Source: Bradyrhizobiaceae bacterium Ga0074131 (GTDB lineage Bacteria > Pseudomonadota > Alphaproteobacteria > Rhizobiales > Xanthobacteraceae). From it: a DNA stretch of 64,000 nt. The stretch is taken from the NCBI GenBank assembly GCA_001464035.1, contig LNEC01000006.1, positions 248,001 through 312,000 of the forward strand, given 5' to 3'. The notes under the pieces are model-generated. The model worked only from the letters and a program-made list of their open reading frames with translations, had not been told where the DNA came from and made no database searches. A program made the position numbers and the translations under genes. Of the stretch, positions 55,161 through 63,805 are shown one piece after another (positions within the stretch are counted from its first letter, which is position 1; each line of letters opens with the position of its first letter).

Positions 55161-55799
55161 CTAGAATCGCAGCACCCTCGGTCCCGCCAGCGCGCCGATC
55201 GCGGTGACCAGCGCGGTGGCAATGGTGTACCAGGTCGCGACGAACAGCGGCGAATCGTCGGTGCAATGCGACGCGTAAAGCGTTGCCGCCAAGCCTGCCG
55301 ACAGCAGTCCGGCAAACCCGCCGGCGATTACTGGCCGCGTCGGGGCGCCGTGACGCAAGCCGACCAGCGCCGCACCTAAGAGCGGCAACGCCATCAGTGG
55401 AATGGCCGTCAGGCAAACCTGCGCATTGCTGCCCATCAATCGCGTCATCACCGGTAACCGCTGCGGCATCATCATTTCGCCGCCGATTCCGGCGACCAGG
55501 AGTCCCGCCGGAATCAACAGCAGCCACCTCCAGCCCCGCAGCGAGGCTTCCGGCCGCGATAGATGCAGGCTGACGGCAACGGCAGAAAACGCCATCGCAA
55601 GCGTCACCATAAACTTGAGTTCGAAGAACGGATTATACATCGCGGTCATGATGTCGGGGCGAAAGCCAAACTGGGTGAAGAAAATGGCGACCGAAACGGG
55701 CGCCGCCGCCAATAGTGCCAGCGCCAGCACGAACCCTACCGGCCGCGCGCGGTGCGCGTTATCCGCGGCAAGCGTCCGAATGAGCTGATCGGTCTCCAT
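55161..55799 (-). CDS. osrA: OsrA/NrsF-type redox anti-sigma factor (DUF1109)
   Basis: This is a polytopic membrane anti-sigma factor of 212 residues with six predicted helices and a short cytoplasmic N-terminus (DQLIRTLAADN). It has exactly two cysteines, C129 (NAQVCLTA) and C179 (ASHCTDD). OsrA of Bradyrhizobium, which inhibits EcfF and responds to reactive oxygen, depends on Cys129 and Cys179, so the match is strong. It lies two bases after the sigma gene and is co-transcribed with it. On oxidation it should release the sigma factor. Confidence 0.88.
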   Translation of the reverse strand: METDQLIRTLAADNAHRARPVGFVLALALLAAAPVSVAIFFTQFGFRPDIMTAMYNPFFELKFMVTLAMAFSAVAVSLHLSRPEASLRGWRWLLLIPAGLLVAGIGGEMMMPQRLPVMTRLMGSNAQVCLTAIPLMALPLLGAALVGLRHGAPTRPVIAGGFAGLLSAGLAATLYASHCTDDSPLFVATWYTIATALVTAIGALAGPRVLRF

Positions 55800-55801
55800 T
55801 T

Positions 55802-56347
55802 TTATTGCCCTCGAAGTTTGGCGGTGAGGCTGGCAAGCCCGCGATGCAGCGCCACGCGCACCGCGCCCTCGCTCATCGCGAATTTTTTCGCCGTATCCTT
55901 GATCGACGCGCTGTCGACCGCGACCGACCGCAGCACATCCCGCTGACGTGCCGGCAGCGACTCCAGCTGGGCCGCGACTTCGCCCGCCGGCGCGCTCTCC
56001 GCAACCGGCTCACCCGGCAGCGTCTCTGCGAAATCGTCGATGTTGACGAACACCCGCCGGCCACGGCGGCGCAGCGCATCGATCAGCTTGTTGCGGGCGA
56101 TCGCAAACAGCCATGGCGCGAACGGCGCGCTGGCGTCCCAAGTATGCCGCTTCAGATGCACCGCCAGTAAAATGTCCTGCACGATATCCTCGGATTGATC
56201 GACCGGCTGCCCTGCCCGGGTCAGCCCGCGGCGCGCCGCGGCCCGAAGCACCGGCGTGACGGCCCTGAGCAGGCGGTGATACGCCGCGTCATCGCCTGAA
56301 ATGGCCGACCGCATCAGGCCGGTCCATTCATCCTCACGTTCGCGCAC
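55802..56347 (-). CDS. ecfF: ECF sigma factor EcfF (reactive-oxygen responsive)
   Basis: This is an ECF sigma factor of 181 residues. Region 2 runs DQSEDIVQDILLAVHLKRHTW to FAIARNKLIDALRRRGR, and region 4 is SLPARQRDVLRSVAVDSASIKDTAKKFAMSEGAVRVALHRGLASL. Pairing with a two-cysteine DUF1109 anti-sigma protein identifies it as EcfF/SigF type. I choose GTG 56347 because AGGAG lies five bases upstream and a probable self-controlled promoter at 56367-56391 would otherwise sit inside the gene; longer frames begin at 56410 and 56413. Confidence 0.88.
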   Translation of the reverse strand: MREREDEWTGLMRSAISGDDAAYHRLLRAVTPVLRAAARRGLTRAGQPVDQSEDIVQDILLAVHLKRHTWDASAPFAPWLFAIARNKLIDALRRRGRRVFVNIDDFAETLPGEPVAESAPAGEVAAQLESLPARQRDVLRSVAVDSASIKDTAKKFAMSEGAVRVALHRGLASLTAKLRGQ

Positions 56348-56700
56348 GCACGCTCCTACAGTGCAATTCGGCTGATCTTTCAATTTGTTACCTCGACGGC
56401 CTCCGATCACCAAAACGTGATCAGAGTTCCGGTGGCGTTAACCCGTCACACCCCGCTGTCAGAATCGCGACGCCAATTCCGCACCGAAGGCTCATAACAT
56501 CGATCGGTTCCGCTGACACGCGCCGTAGGGGCCAGGATTTCGAGCAAAAGAATGCGTGCGCCGGCAACGGCAACCCCAACACGGCGAACTGCCCTGCTTT
56601 CGCCCGGACTCGCGCGAAGATTCCCTTTTCCCGCCGCGCTGCGGACACGCCATGAGGTCTCATTCCGCCTCCGGTGGATGGCAAATGGGGAGATCGCCAA
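56348..56700. other. Divergent intergenic region, ecfF / exported hypothetical gene
   Basis: This is 353 bp. The ecfF-side promoter is listed separately. The remaining 300 bp show no gene, repeat or clear promoter for the rightward gene. Confidence 0.5.
56367..56391 (-). promoter_or_regulatory. SigF/EcfF-type promoter of the ecfF-osrA operon
   Basis: On the reverse strand GTAAC (56391-56387) is followed after 16 bases by CGAA (56370-56367), close to the GTAAC-N16-CGAA pattern reported for SigF of Caulobacter. It lies 19 bp before the proposed GTG start, leaving a short leader that includes the AGGAG site. This implies positive autoregulation. Confidence 0.6.
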
Positions 56701-57381
56701 ATGATCATCAAAGCAAGTGGGCGCTCGGCACTGGTCCTGGCAACAGGGCTCTTTGTGTACTTTGCGGGACCATCGCAGGCGGCGCCGGACACTGACACGG
56801 CGAGCGCAGGCTCGGAATCCGAACCCGCCGCAGGATCCGAAAAAGCCACGGGAGCGCCGATGGCGCTGAACAGATACGCCAAGCCGCGCCAGTTGAAAAA
56901 GAACGCGCAGCGAAAACCCGCGAAGGCGGCGCTGAAATCCTCGCCCGAGAAACAAGCGGCTGATGCCGGCGACGTACATGACGGTTCCGCCACGTTAACG
57001 TCATCGGTCGCCAACGCCAATGCGCGACTGGCATCCGCCGAGGCGCCGGCCGCCGACAGCGCCTCGGCGATGTCCGCGAAAGCCAACACGATGCTGATGC
57101 CCCCCGCGGACAAGCCTGCTGATATCCAGCCGATCGCCGAGACCGAGGTCGTCGCCGCCGATCAGCTCAACGATGTTGACCGCGTATTGCGGGAAACCAG
57201 GTCAGCTGCACCAACCATGGCCCTTGCCTCGGCTGAGGCGCCTGCCGCGCCTGTCGCGCCTGTCGTCGCTACCCGCAAGGAAGATTCCGCCTGGGACCAA
57301 ACCTCGCTGATCGGGAAGATCTTCATCGCCTTCGGCGCACTGCTGACAATGGCCTCGGCCGCGCGCATGTTCATGGCGTGA
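56701..57381 (+). CDS. Exported Ala-rich protein with C-terminal membrane segment
   Basis: This is a protein of 226 residues. A signal peptide (about 1-28, cleavage near SQAAPD) leads to a long Ala/Pro/Ser/Lys-rich disordered region, and a C-terminal hydrophobic helix (LIGKIFIAFGALLTMASAARMFMA) probably anchors it in the membrane. No domain is recognised. ATG 56701 has GGGAG upstream. It is divergent from ecfF across 353 bp. Similar Ala-rich proteins with terminal anchors occur in Bradyrhizobium, without known role. Confidence 0.7.
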   Translation: MIIKASGRSALVLATGLFVYFAGPSQAAPDTDTASAGSESEPAAGSEKATGAPMALNRYAKPRQLKKNAQRKPAKAALKSSPEKQAADAGDVHDGSATLTSSVANANARLASAEAPAADSASAMSAKANTMLMPPADKPADIQPIAETEVVAADQLNDVDRVLRETRSAAPTMALASAEAPAAPVAPVVATRKEDSAWDQTSLIGKIFIAFGALLTMASAARMFMA

Positions 57382-57496
57382 CCGGCGCGGCAGACATCCT
57401 CACCGGACACGGCGCAGCGGTTGTCCCCGCAACCCCACTTGAAGCCCCTCCCGCCAGCGGGCACATTGCCCGTCCAATCAAGCGCCGGGGTGGATC

Positions 57497-58276
57497 ATGG
57501 GCATGTTCGAACACATCATCGTCGAAAGCAAAGGCGCGGTCGGCATCATTACGCTGAACCGCCCGAAAATGCTCAACGCGCTTTCGTTCGGGGTATTCCA
57601 GGAGATCGCCGCGGCGGTCGACGATCTCGAGGCCGATGACGGAATCGGCTGCATCCTGCTGGCCGGCGGCGAAAAAGCCTTTGCTGCGGGCGCTGACATC
57701 AAGGAAATGCAGCCGAAAACCTTTATCGACATGTTCTCCAGTGATTTTACCGCCATCGGCGGTGACCGCGTCGCCAGGTGCCGCAAGCCGACCATAGCCG
57801 CCGTCAGCGGCTACGCGCTGGGCGGCGGCTGTGAACTCGCCATGATGTGCGACATCATCATCGCCGCCGACACCGCCAAATTCGGCCAGCCGGAAATAAC
57901 GCTCGGCACCATTCCCGGCATCGGCGGAACGCAACGCTTGACTCGCGCGGTCGGAAAATCCAAGGCGATGGACCTTTGCCTCACCGGCCGGATGATGGAC
58001 GCCGCCGAGGCGGAGCGCTCAGGCCTGGTCAGTCGCGTCGTGCCGGCGGACAGTTTGATGGCGGAAGCGCTGGCGGCGGCGGAAAAAATTGCGGCGATGT
58101 CGCGTCCTGCGGCTGCGATGGCCAAGGAAGCCATCAACCGCGCGTTCGAGACGCCGCTGTCGGAAGGTATGAACGTCGAACGCAATTTGTTCCACTCGAC
58201 CTTCGCGCTGGAAGACCGCTCCGAAGGCATGGCCGCGTTCATCGAGAAGCGCAAGCCGGTGAACAAGAACAGATAG
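57497..58276 (+). CDS. Enoyl-CoA hydratase (crotonase family)
   Basis: This is a crotonase-fold enzyme of 259 residues, adding water to trans-2-enoyl-CoA in beta-oxidation. The oxyanion-hole and CoA motif is [13 protein letters not shown] near residue 58. Catalytic glutamates lie in [15 protein letters not shown] (E115 region) and [13 protein letters not shown] (E135 region). The whole sequence is very close to housekeeping enoyl-CoA hydratases of Bradyrhizobium. ATG 57497 or 57503 may start it; the ribosome-binding site GGGGTGG is before both. No other beta-oxidation genes adjoin except the acyl-CoA hydrolase/transferase, convergent at the 3' side. Confidence 0.93.
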   Translation: MGMFEHIIVESKGAVGIITLNRPKMLNALSFGVFQEIAAAVDDLEADDGIGCILLAGGEKAFAAGADIKEMQPKTFIDMFSSDFTAIGGDRVARCRKPTIAAVSGYALGGGCELAMMCDIIIAADTAKFGQPEITLGTIPGIGGTQRLTRAVGKSKAMDLCLTGRMMDAAEAERSGLVSRVVPADSLMAEALAAAEKIAAMSRPAAAMAKEAINRAFETPLSEGMNVERNLFHSTFALEDRSEGMAAFIEKRKPVNKNR

Positions 58277-58316
58277 CTCCGTCGTCGCGAGCGCAGTGAC
58301 GACGTTATGCCCCGTC

Positions 58317-60179
58317 TCAGACGTCACGGCTCCGCGCCAACGCCGCGCTGACCAGCGCGCGGTAGGCGCGTTCCGAAAACGTCGAAGGTTGAGCGAGGCC
58401 GAGCCGCGCCAGGCATTCATGATCGGCAGCGTCCGGGGTCCGGGTCAAACCCTGCCACAACAACCCGGGCAATTGCAGCGGCGAGCGTTGCGCCTGCTGC
58501 AGCATTTGCAGCGCCGGAATCAGCCGTTGCTCGACATCGGTGAAATCACTGCCGAACGGAAACCACGGCAACAGGCCCGCCTCGCGCGCCGGCTTCAACG
58601 CCGCCTTGATGCGCTCCGGGAGATTCTCGCGATGCGCCGCCGGAATTTCAAAATTCTTCGGCAGCTTGCCGGCATCCTTGGCCTGCCGTGTCAGTTCGCC
58701 CTGAAAGCGGGAATCCGCAACGGCCAGCATCGCCGCGATGACGTCGGCGTCGGATTTTCCCCTGAGATCGGCAACACCGTATTCGGTGACGGTGATATCG
58801 CGCAGGTGGCGCGGAATGGTCTGGTGGCCGTAGGCCCAGCGGATGTTCGAATGCGCCTTAGCCTTGCCCTGCCGGGTCGCTTCGACCGTCAGAATTGCGC
58901 GCGCGCCGGCCAGCGCGAATGCCTGGGCCACGAAGTTGTACTGGCCGCCAACGCCGCTGATGACTTGTCCGTCTTCGAGGCCGTCGGAAACGGCAGCTCC
59001 CATCAAAGTCGCCATCATCGCATTGTTGATGAAGCGGGCGTCGACGCGGGCGCGCCGCTTGGCGTCCTCGTCGCCATAGAGTTCGTTGGTAAAGGACACC
59101 GGCATCATCTGGATTCGGGCGATCCGATCCGGCGGCATCTCCCGCAGCGCGCGATAGAGCGATTTCGGCCCGAGAAAGAACGCGCCGTGCAGCGCCACGC
59201 CATCGACGTCGCGCTTGAGAATGCCGGCCTCGATCAGGCCGATGAATGCCTCGGTCAGCATCTCGCTGACGCCGTAGAGTCCCTTGTCGAACGAACCGGC
59301 TTCCAGCGCCAGGGACTGTTCCGCCCCGGGCGAAAGCCGCCGCATGATCTCGCGAAACCGCGCAGTGTCGCGGTGACGAACGATCAGACCCTGCGCCAGC
59401 GCGTCGCCAATCTGGCCGATGCCGATCTGCAGCGTGCCGCCGTCACGCACCAGACCCGCAGTATGCAGGCCGATGGCGTATTTGGTGTCGCTGACCGGCT
59501 CGGCCGGCGGAGCGAACAGCGGAAAATCGGTCTCGGGACCGTCGAGCACCGCGCTGAATTCTTCGGCCGCAAGATCGCCGGCGCCCGGCATGAACGGCAG
59601 CTCCGAATTGACCTGCCCGAACACCTTGAACGAGGCGCGCCCCTCGGCGCGGGCGCGTAGCAGATCCAGCGAGGTATCGGTGTTGCAGCTCAGGCTGTAA
59701 CGGGTCTCGCCATCGACGATCCGTTTCGCCACCAGTTGCGTGACGACGTTGAGCCCGCGCGCCAGGAGATAGGACGACGCATGGGTGTAGTTCGCGGAGA
59801 TGTAATGCTGCTGCGCGAACGGCGCGTGCAGCCATTTTCCCGCCAGAAAGAAGAATTCGATCACCTTGATATTGGGCGGCAACGCGTCGGCATGCAGCGC
59901 GGCGGCATAAGCGAGATCAGGATAGTCACCGAACAGGCGGTCGATGACCGGCGTAATGAAGCGCCGTTCCAGCAGGCTCTTCGGCCTCGGCTTCTCCAGC
60001 GTCAGCGCGGTGAAGAAGGTCAGGTTGATGGCGCGGTCGGTCGCGGCGCGCGCGTAGAGCGCATTGGCGATGTGGTTGGCTTTGCCGAGCCCGAGCGGCA
60101 ACCCGACCACGAGGTTGGTGCCGACATCGCGGATGATGTCTTCTGCTATCGCCCCCGGATCGGTGAATTTCTTTGGCAT
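58317..60179 (-). CDS. Acetyl-CoA hydrolase/CoA-transferase family protein
   Basis: This is a protein of 620 residues with two CoA-transferase halves, of the acetyl-CoA hydrolase/4-hydroxybutyrate CoA-transferase family but with a longer N-terminal part. The C-terminal half contains ISGVGGQYNFVAQAFALAGARAI, typical of the CoA-binding site, and TVTEYGVADLRGKSDADVI near residue 500. It should transfer CoA between acyl donors and acceptors or hydrolyse short acyl-CoA. ATG 60179 is used; an in-frame ATG at 60215 and longer frames running into lysR lack support. Confidence 0.88.
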   Translation of the reverse strand: MPKKFTDPGAIAEDIIRDVGTNLVVGLPLGLGKANHIANALYARAATDRAINLTFFTALTLEKPRPKSLLERRFITPVIDRLFGDYPDLAYAAALHADALPPNIKVIEFFFLAGKWLHAPFAQQHYISANYTHASSYLLARGLNVVTQLVAKRIVDGETRYSLSCNTDTSLDLLRARAEGRASFKVFGQVNSELPFMPGAGDLAAEEFSAVLDGPETDFPLFAPPAEPVSDTKYAIGLHTAGLVRDGGTLQIGIGQIGDALAQGLIVRHRDTARFREIMRRLSPGAEQSLALEAGSFDKGLYGVSEMLTEAFIGLIEAGILKRDVDGVALHGAFFLGPKSLYRALREMPPDRIARIQMMPVSFTNELYGDEDAKRRARVDARFINNAMMATLMGAAVSDGLEDGQVISGVGGQYNFVAQAFALAGARAILTVEATRQGKAKAHSNIRWAYGHQTIPRHLRDITVTEYGVADLRGKSDADVIAAMLAVADSRFQGELTRQAKDAGKLPKNFEIPAAHRENLPERIKAALKPAREAGLLPWFPFGSDFTDVEQRLIPALQMLQQAQRSPLQLPGLLWQGLTRTPDAADHECLARLGLAQPSTFSERAYRALVSAALARSRDV

Positions 60180-60265
60180 CTGGATTCCGTCGGTAACAAC
60201 ACCAACCGGCATTGCCAGCCGACTCAAAGATTCGAGCTGTCTGATCCTAGTATATTTCGATCCGT

Positions 60266-61138
60266 CTATCTTGGCTGCGGACGCATACCGCCCCGCAAGA
60301 TCTCCTCCATGGCCCTGACATTCGCCGAACCCGCTCCTTTGCGCCAGATCAGGACGGTCTGCGCGCCATTTTCGGTTCGCGCCAGCGGATGCACGCTCAA
60401 CCGCCTGCGCTCGGGAAACGTCGTCAGCACGCTCTTTGGGATCAGGGATATCCCCATGCCGGCAACAACGCATCCCAGGATTGCATGATAGGACGCGAGC
60501 TCGATGGTGCGCTCCGGCATCCCTTGACGCCTTGCATACCAGTCCTCGAGCCGTTTGCGGTGCGGGCAGCCGTGCTCGAACACCAGCACGGTCCGCGGCA
60601 GGCCGCCCTTCCTGCCGATCGGCGGATGACTGGCCGGGGCGACGATGACCAGTTCTTCGTCAAAGGCGAACGACTTCTCGAAAGGCGCGTCCGCAATCGG
60701 CTCGGCGACCAGGGCGGCGTCGAGATCTCCGGCCAGGATCGCGCCTCCCAACACCAGCGGGTTACCGGTGCGCAGTTCCAGTACGACCCCGGGATGCCGC
60801 CGGTGATATTCGCTCAGCAACCCGGGCAGCCTGACCGCCGCCGTGCTCTCCATCGCACCGAGCCGGAACGTGCCGCGCGGTCTTGCGTCCAGCACGGCGC
60901 CGCGCGCTTCGTTGGCCAGCGCGAGCAGGCGCTCGGCATAGCCGAGCAATATCTGGCCGGCCGGCGCGAGGTGAAGCCGCTTGCCTTCGCGAATGAACAA
61001 CGCGACGGACAAATCCTCCTCGAGCTGCCGGATCCGGGTCGTGACGTTGGACTGCACGCGATGCAACCGCTCGGCCGCGCGCGTCACGCTGCCCTCGCGC
61101 ACCACGGCGCTGAAGATCTGGAGATCCGACAGATCCAT
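60266..61138 (-). CDS. LysR-family transcriptional regulator
   Basis: This is a LysR-type regulator of 290 residues. The N-terminal helix-turn-helix (MDLSDLQIFSAVVREGSVTRAAERLHRVQSNVTTRIRQLE pattern) is followed by a periplasmic-binding-like effector domain. Effector-contact residues lie in the LGAMESTAAVRLPGLL and GCVVAGMGISLIPKSVL segments. ATG 61138 has GGAGAAG upstream. It is divergent from the DUF1330-GST pair with 131 bp between them, so it likely controls that pair and itself through the dyad at 61172. Confidence 0.93.
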   Translation of the reverse strand: MDLSDLQIFSAVVREGSVTRAAERLHRVQSNVTTRIRQLEEDLSVALFIREGKRLHLAPAGQILLGYAERLLALANEARGAVLDARPRGTFRLGAMESTAAVRLPGLLSEYHRRHPGVVLELRTGNPLVLGGAILAGDLDAALVAEPIADAPFEKSFAFDEELVIVAPASHPPIGRKGGLPRTVLVFEHGCPHRKRLEDWYARRQGMPERTIELASYHAILGCVVAGMGISLIPKSVLTTFPERRRLSVHPLARTENGAQTVLIWRKGAGSANVRAMEEILRGGMRPQPR

Positions 61139-61171
61139 ACATCTTCTCCGGAGATTGATTGCATCACAATT

Positions 61172-61187
61172 ATTCATTTTATGGAAT
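61172..61187. promoter_or_regulatory. Dyad with T-N11-A core, possible LysR binding site
   Basis: ATTC and GAAT are separated by eight bases, and the inner T-N11-A fits the general LysR box. It lies in the A/T-rich gap between divergent lysR and the DUF1330 gene, 34 bp from the LysR ATG. Confidence 0.4.
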
Positions 61188-61269
61188 TGAACATCCCGCG
61201 TAAAGATCACCACGGAGACGCGAGGGTTTGGCCACCGCGGTCAACAGGAACCCACTGGAGGAGAACGAC

Positions 61270-61560
61270 ATGTCTAGAGCTTATTGGATCGTGCGGGTTT
61301 CGGTCCGCGACGAGCAGCGCTATCCCGAATACCTCGCCGCGGCAGGTCCTGCTTTCCAGAATTTCGGGGCCAAATTCGTGGTGCGCGGCGGCGCATTCGA
61401 GACCATGGAAGGCAGCGCCCGCGAACGAAACGTCGTGGTCGAGTTCAAGGACCGTGCGACGGCCCTGGCCTGCTATTACAGTCCGGAATACCAGAGCGCG
61501 AAGGCGATCCGTCAGAAGTATGCGGCCGCCGATTTCATCATCATCGACGGCACCGCCTGA
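61270..61560 (+). CDS. DUF1330 domain-containing protein
   Basis: This is a protein of 96 residues of the DUF1330 family, a dimeric ferredoxin-like (ABM-type) fold of unknown catalytic role. Family marks are YWIVRVSVRDEQRYPEYLAAAGPAF near the start, EFKDRATALACYYSPEYQSAKAIR in the middle and ADFIIIDG at the end. GGAGG lies just before ATG 61270. It is followed 50 bp later by a glutathione S-transferase and is divergent from lysR, suggesting a LysR-controlled detoxification operon. Confidence 0.92.
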   Translation: MSRAYWIVRVSVRDEQRYPEYLAAAGPAFQNFGAKFVVRGGAFETMEGSARERNVVVEFKDRATALACYYSPEYQSAKAIRQKYAAADFIIIDGTA

Positions 61561-61610
61561 GACGACTGCACCGCCGACGGCAAACCTGCGCCCTTCAGGG
61601 GAAGATCAAT

Positions 61611-62231
61611 ATGCTGACACTGTATTACGCCCCGCACACCTGCTCACTGGCGTCCCATATCGTGCTGGAGGATGCCGCCGCGGACTACGGAACCGTGCGG
61701 ATCAGCTTCGCCGCCGATGAGCAGCGCCAGCTGGAATATCTCGCCGTCAATCCGAAAGGCCGGGTTCCCGCCATGGTGACCGACCGGGGCATCCTGACGG
61801 AGACGCCCGCGATACTGGCCTTCATCGCGCAGAGTTTTCCGCTGGCAAGGCTGGCCCCGCTGGAAGATCCGTTCCTGTTTGCACAGGTACAGGCCTTCAA
61901 CAGCTATCTGTGCTCGACGCTGCACGTGGCCCACTCCCACCGCATGCGCGGCTATCGCTGGGCCGATGATCAGGCGGCTATCGAGGCGATGCAGCGCAAG
62001 GTGCCGCAGTCGGTGGCGGCATGCTACGAGTTGATCGAGCATGAGATGCTCGCAGCGCCCTGGGTGATGGGTGAAACCTATACGATCTGCGATCCCTACC
62101 TGTTCACCATGGCGCAATGGCTGGAGGGAGACGGCGTGGATCCCTCACGATTTCCCAAAGTGATTGATCACCGCCGCCGGATGTCCGAACGGCCGGAAGT
62201 TCAGAGGGCTGTCGCCGAGGAACTTGCCTGA
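61611..62231 (+). CDS. Glutathione S-transferase family protein
   Basis: This is a protein of 206 residues. The N-terminal thioredoxin-like domain carries YYAPHTCSLASHIVLEDA, with Cys10/Ser11 in the place used by beta-class enzymes, and NPKGRVPAMVTDRGILTETPAIL, which binds glutathione. An all-helical C-terminal domain follows (YTICDPYLFTMAQWLEGDG). AGGGGAAG precedes ATG 61611. Forms an operon with the DUF1330 gene. Substrate unknown; conjugation of electrophiles is the general role. Confidence 0.93.
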   Translation: MLTLYYAPHTCSLASHIVLEDAAADYGTVRISFAADEQRQLEYLAVNPKGRVPAMVTDRGILTETPAILAFIAQSFPLARLAPLEDPFLFAQVQAFNSYLCSTLHVAHSHRMRGYRWADDQAAIEAMQRKVPQSVAACYELIEHEMLAAPWVMGETYTICDPYLFTMAQWLEGDGVDPSRFPKVIDHRRRMSERPEVQRAVAEELA

Positions 62232-62369
62232 TTTTTGGTATGTGACGAACCTGCAACAGCAAAACACTGAATCACGTTTCGGTGCGACTGTTTGCCTGTA
62301 GCGGGAGCGGCCTCGACACGGTAAACTTGGATTCGGCGGGGTTGGCCACTGAAATTGTTGTGGGATCAT

Positions 62370-63791
62370 ATGGGTGGGCGTACCGCTAAAGTAGGCCACG
62401 TAAGGAGACGCGTGGTTCGATCGGGCATTTGTGTGGGCGTAGTGGTGGCCTGTGCTGGATTTGCGGCTTCCGCAGCTCACGGCGAAACCCTCGCCGAGGC
62501 CCTGGCCAAGGCCTATCAGACCAATCCGGTGCTCAATTCCGAACGGGCGCGGCAACGCGCCACGGATGAAAATGTGCCGCAGGCGCTGGCCGGCTACCGG
62601 CCGCAGATTGTCGCCGGCCTCGGCGCCGGGCTGCAGGCGGTGCGCGACCTGCTACCGGGCAATACGTTCCAATCCGCGAACCTGAAGCCATGGACCGTCG
62701 GAGTGACGGTGACGCAGACGCTGTTCAATGGCTTCAAGACCGCCAACAGCGTCCGCGTCGCCGAGTTGCAGGTGCAGGCCGGCCGCGAAGCCCTGCGCAA
62801 TGTCGGCCAGGGCGTGCTGCTCGACGCCGTCACCGCCTACACCAATGTGCTGGCCAATCAGTCACTGGTGGAGGCGCAGCGCGTCAACGTCGCGTTCCTG
62901 CAGGAGACACAGGGCATCGTCCAGAAGCGCCTCGATGCCGGCGACGTGACGCCGACCGATACCGCGCAGGCCGAGGCGCGGCTCAGCCGCGGCCGCGCCG
63001 ACCTCAATGCCGCGGAGGTCAATCTCGCGATCAGCCAGGCGACCTATGCCCAGGTGATCGGCAATCCGCCGTCGCAGTTGCGACCCGCTGAATCGGTGGA
63101 CCGCTATTTGCCGCGCAGCCGCGACGACGCCACCAACCTCGCCTACCGCCAGCATCCGGCGGTGCTGGCCGCGACCTTCGACGTCGACGTAGCCTCCACC
63201 ACGATCCGCGTCGCCGAGAGCAGTCTGCTGCCGACTCTCACCCTACAAGGCAGCGCGAGCCGCAGCCGCGACAACGATCCCACGCTCGGCACGTTCGGGA
63301 CTGATCAAGCCTCCGTGGTTGGCCAGCTCAACGCGCCGATCTATGACGGCGGCACAGGAGCCTCGCAGACCCGGCAGGCCAAGCAACTGGCGGCGCAAAG
63401 CCGCCTCATGCTCGATCACGTCCGCAATCAGGCGCGCACCGCGGCGGTCGGCGCGTGGGTTTCCCATGAAGGCGCCAAGGTGGCGGTGGCCGCTTCCGAA
63501 GCCGAAGTACGGGCCGCAACGGTCGCGCTGCAAGGCGTCGGCAGGGAAGCCCAAGGTGGTCAGCGCACGACGCTCGACGTGCTGAACTCGCAGCAGGATC
63601 TGACTCTGGCGAAGGCGCGGCTGATCGTAGCCCAACGCGAGCGGGTGATCGCCTCCTACACGCTGCTCAGCGCCATCGGCAAGCTCGACGTCAAGACGCT
63701 GTCGCTCAACACCCCCGACTATCTGCCGGAGGTGCATTACCATCAGGTGCGCGACGCCTGGCATGGGCTGCGCACGCCGTCGGGACAGTAG
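62370..63791 (+). CDS. TolC-family outer-membrane efflux protein
   Basis: This is an outer-membrane channel of 473 residues. A signal peptide ends near A-A-H-G-E, followed by ETLAEALAKAYQTNPVLNSERARQRATDENV, and the internal duplication typical of TolC with long helices (for example ARLIVAQRERVIASYTLLSAIGKL) and QTLFNGFKTANSV/APIYDGGTGASQT strand motifs. It exports drugs or proteins with MFS, RND or ABC partners. Starts are ambiguous: ATG 62370 is used, while GTG 62412 with AAGGAG four bases upstream is a good alternative giving a shorter signal peptide. No partner adaptor is adjacent. Confidence 0.9.
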   Translation: MGGRTAKVGHVRRRVVRSGICVGVVVACAGFAASAAHGETLAEALAKAYQTNPVLNSERARQRATDENVPQALAGYRPQIVAGLGAGLQAVRDLLPGNTFQSANLKPWTVGVTVTQTLFNGFKTANSVRVAELQVQAGREALRNVGQGVLLDAVTAYTNVLANQSLVEAQRVNVAFLQETQGIVQKRLDAGDVTPTDTAQAEARLSRGRADLNAAEVNLAISQATYAQVIGNPPSQLRPAESVDRYLPRSRDDATNLAYRQHPAVLAATFDVDVASTTIRVAESSLLPTLTLQGSASRSRDNDPTLGTFGTDQASVVGQLNAPIYDGGTGASQTRQAKQLAAQSRLMLDHVRNQARTAAVGAWVSHEGAKVAVAASEAEVRAATVALQGVGREAQGGQRTTLDVLNSQQDLTLAKARLIVAQRERVIASYTLLSAIGKLDVKTLSLNTPDYLPEVHYHQVRDAWHGLRTPSGQ

Positions 63792-63805
63792 GCCCGAACA
63801 GATTT

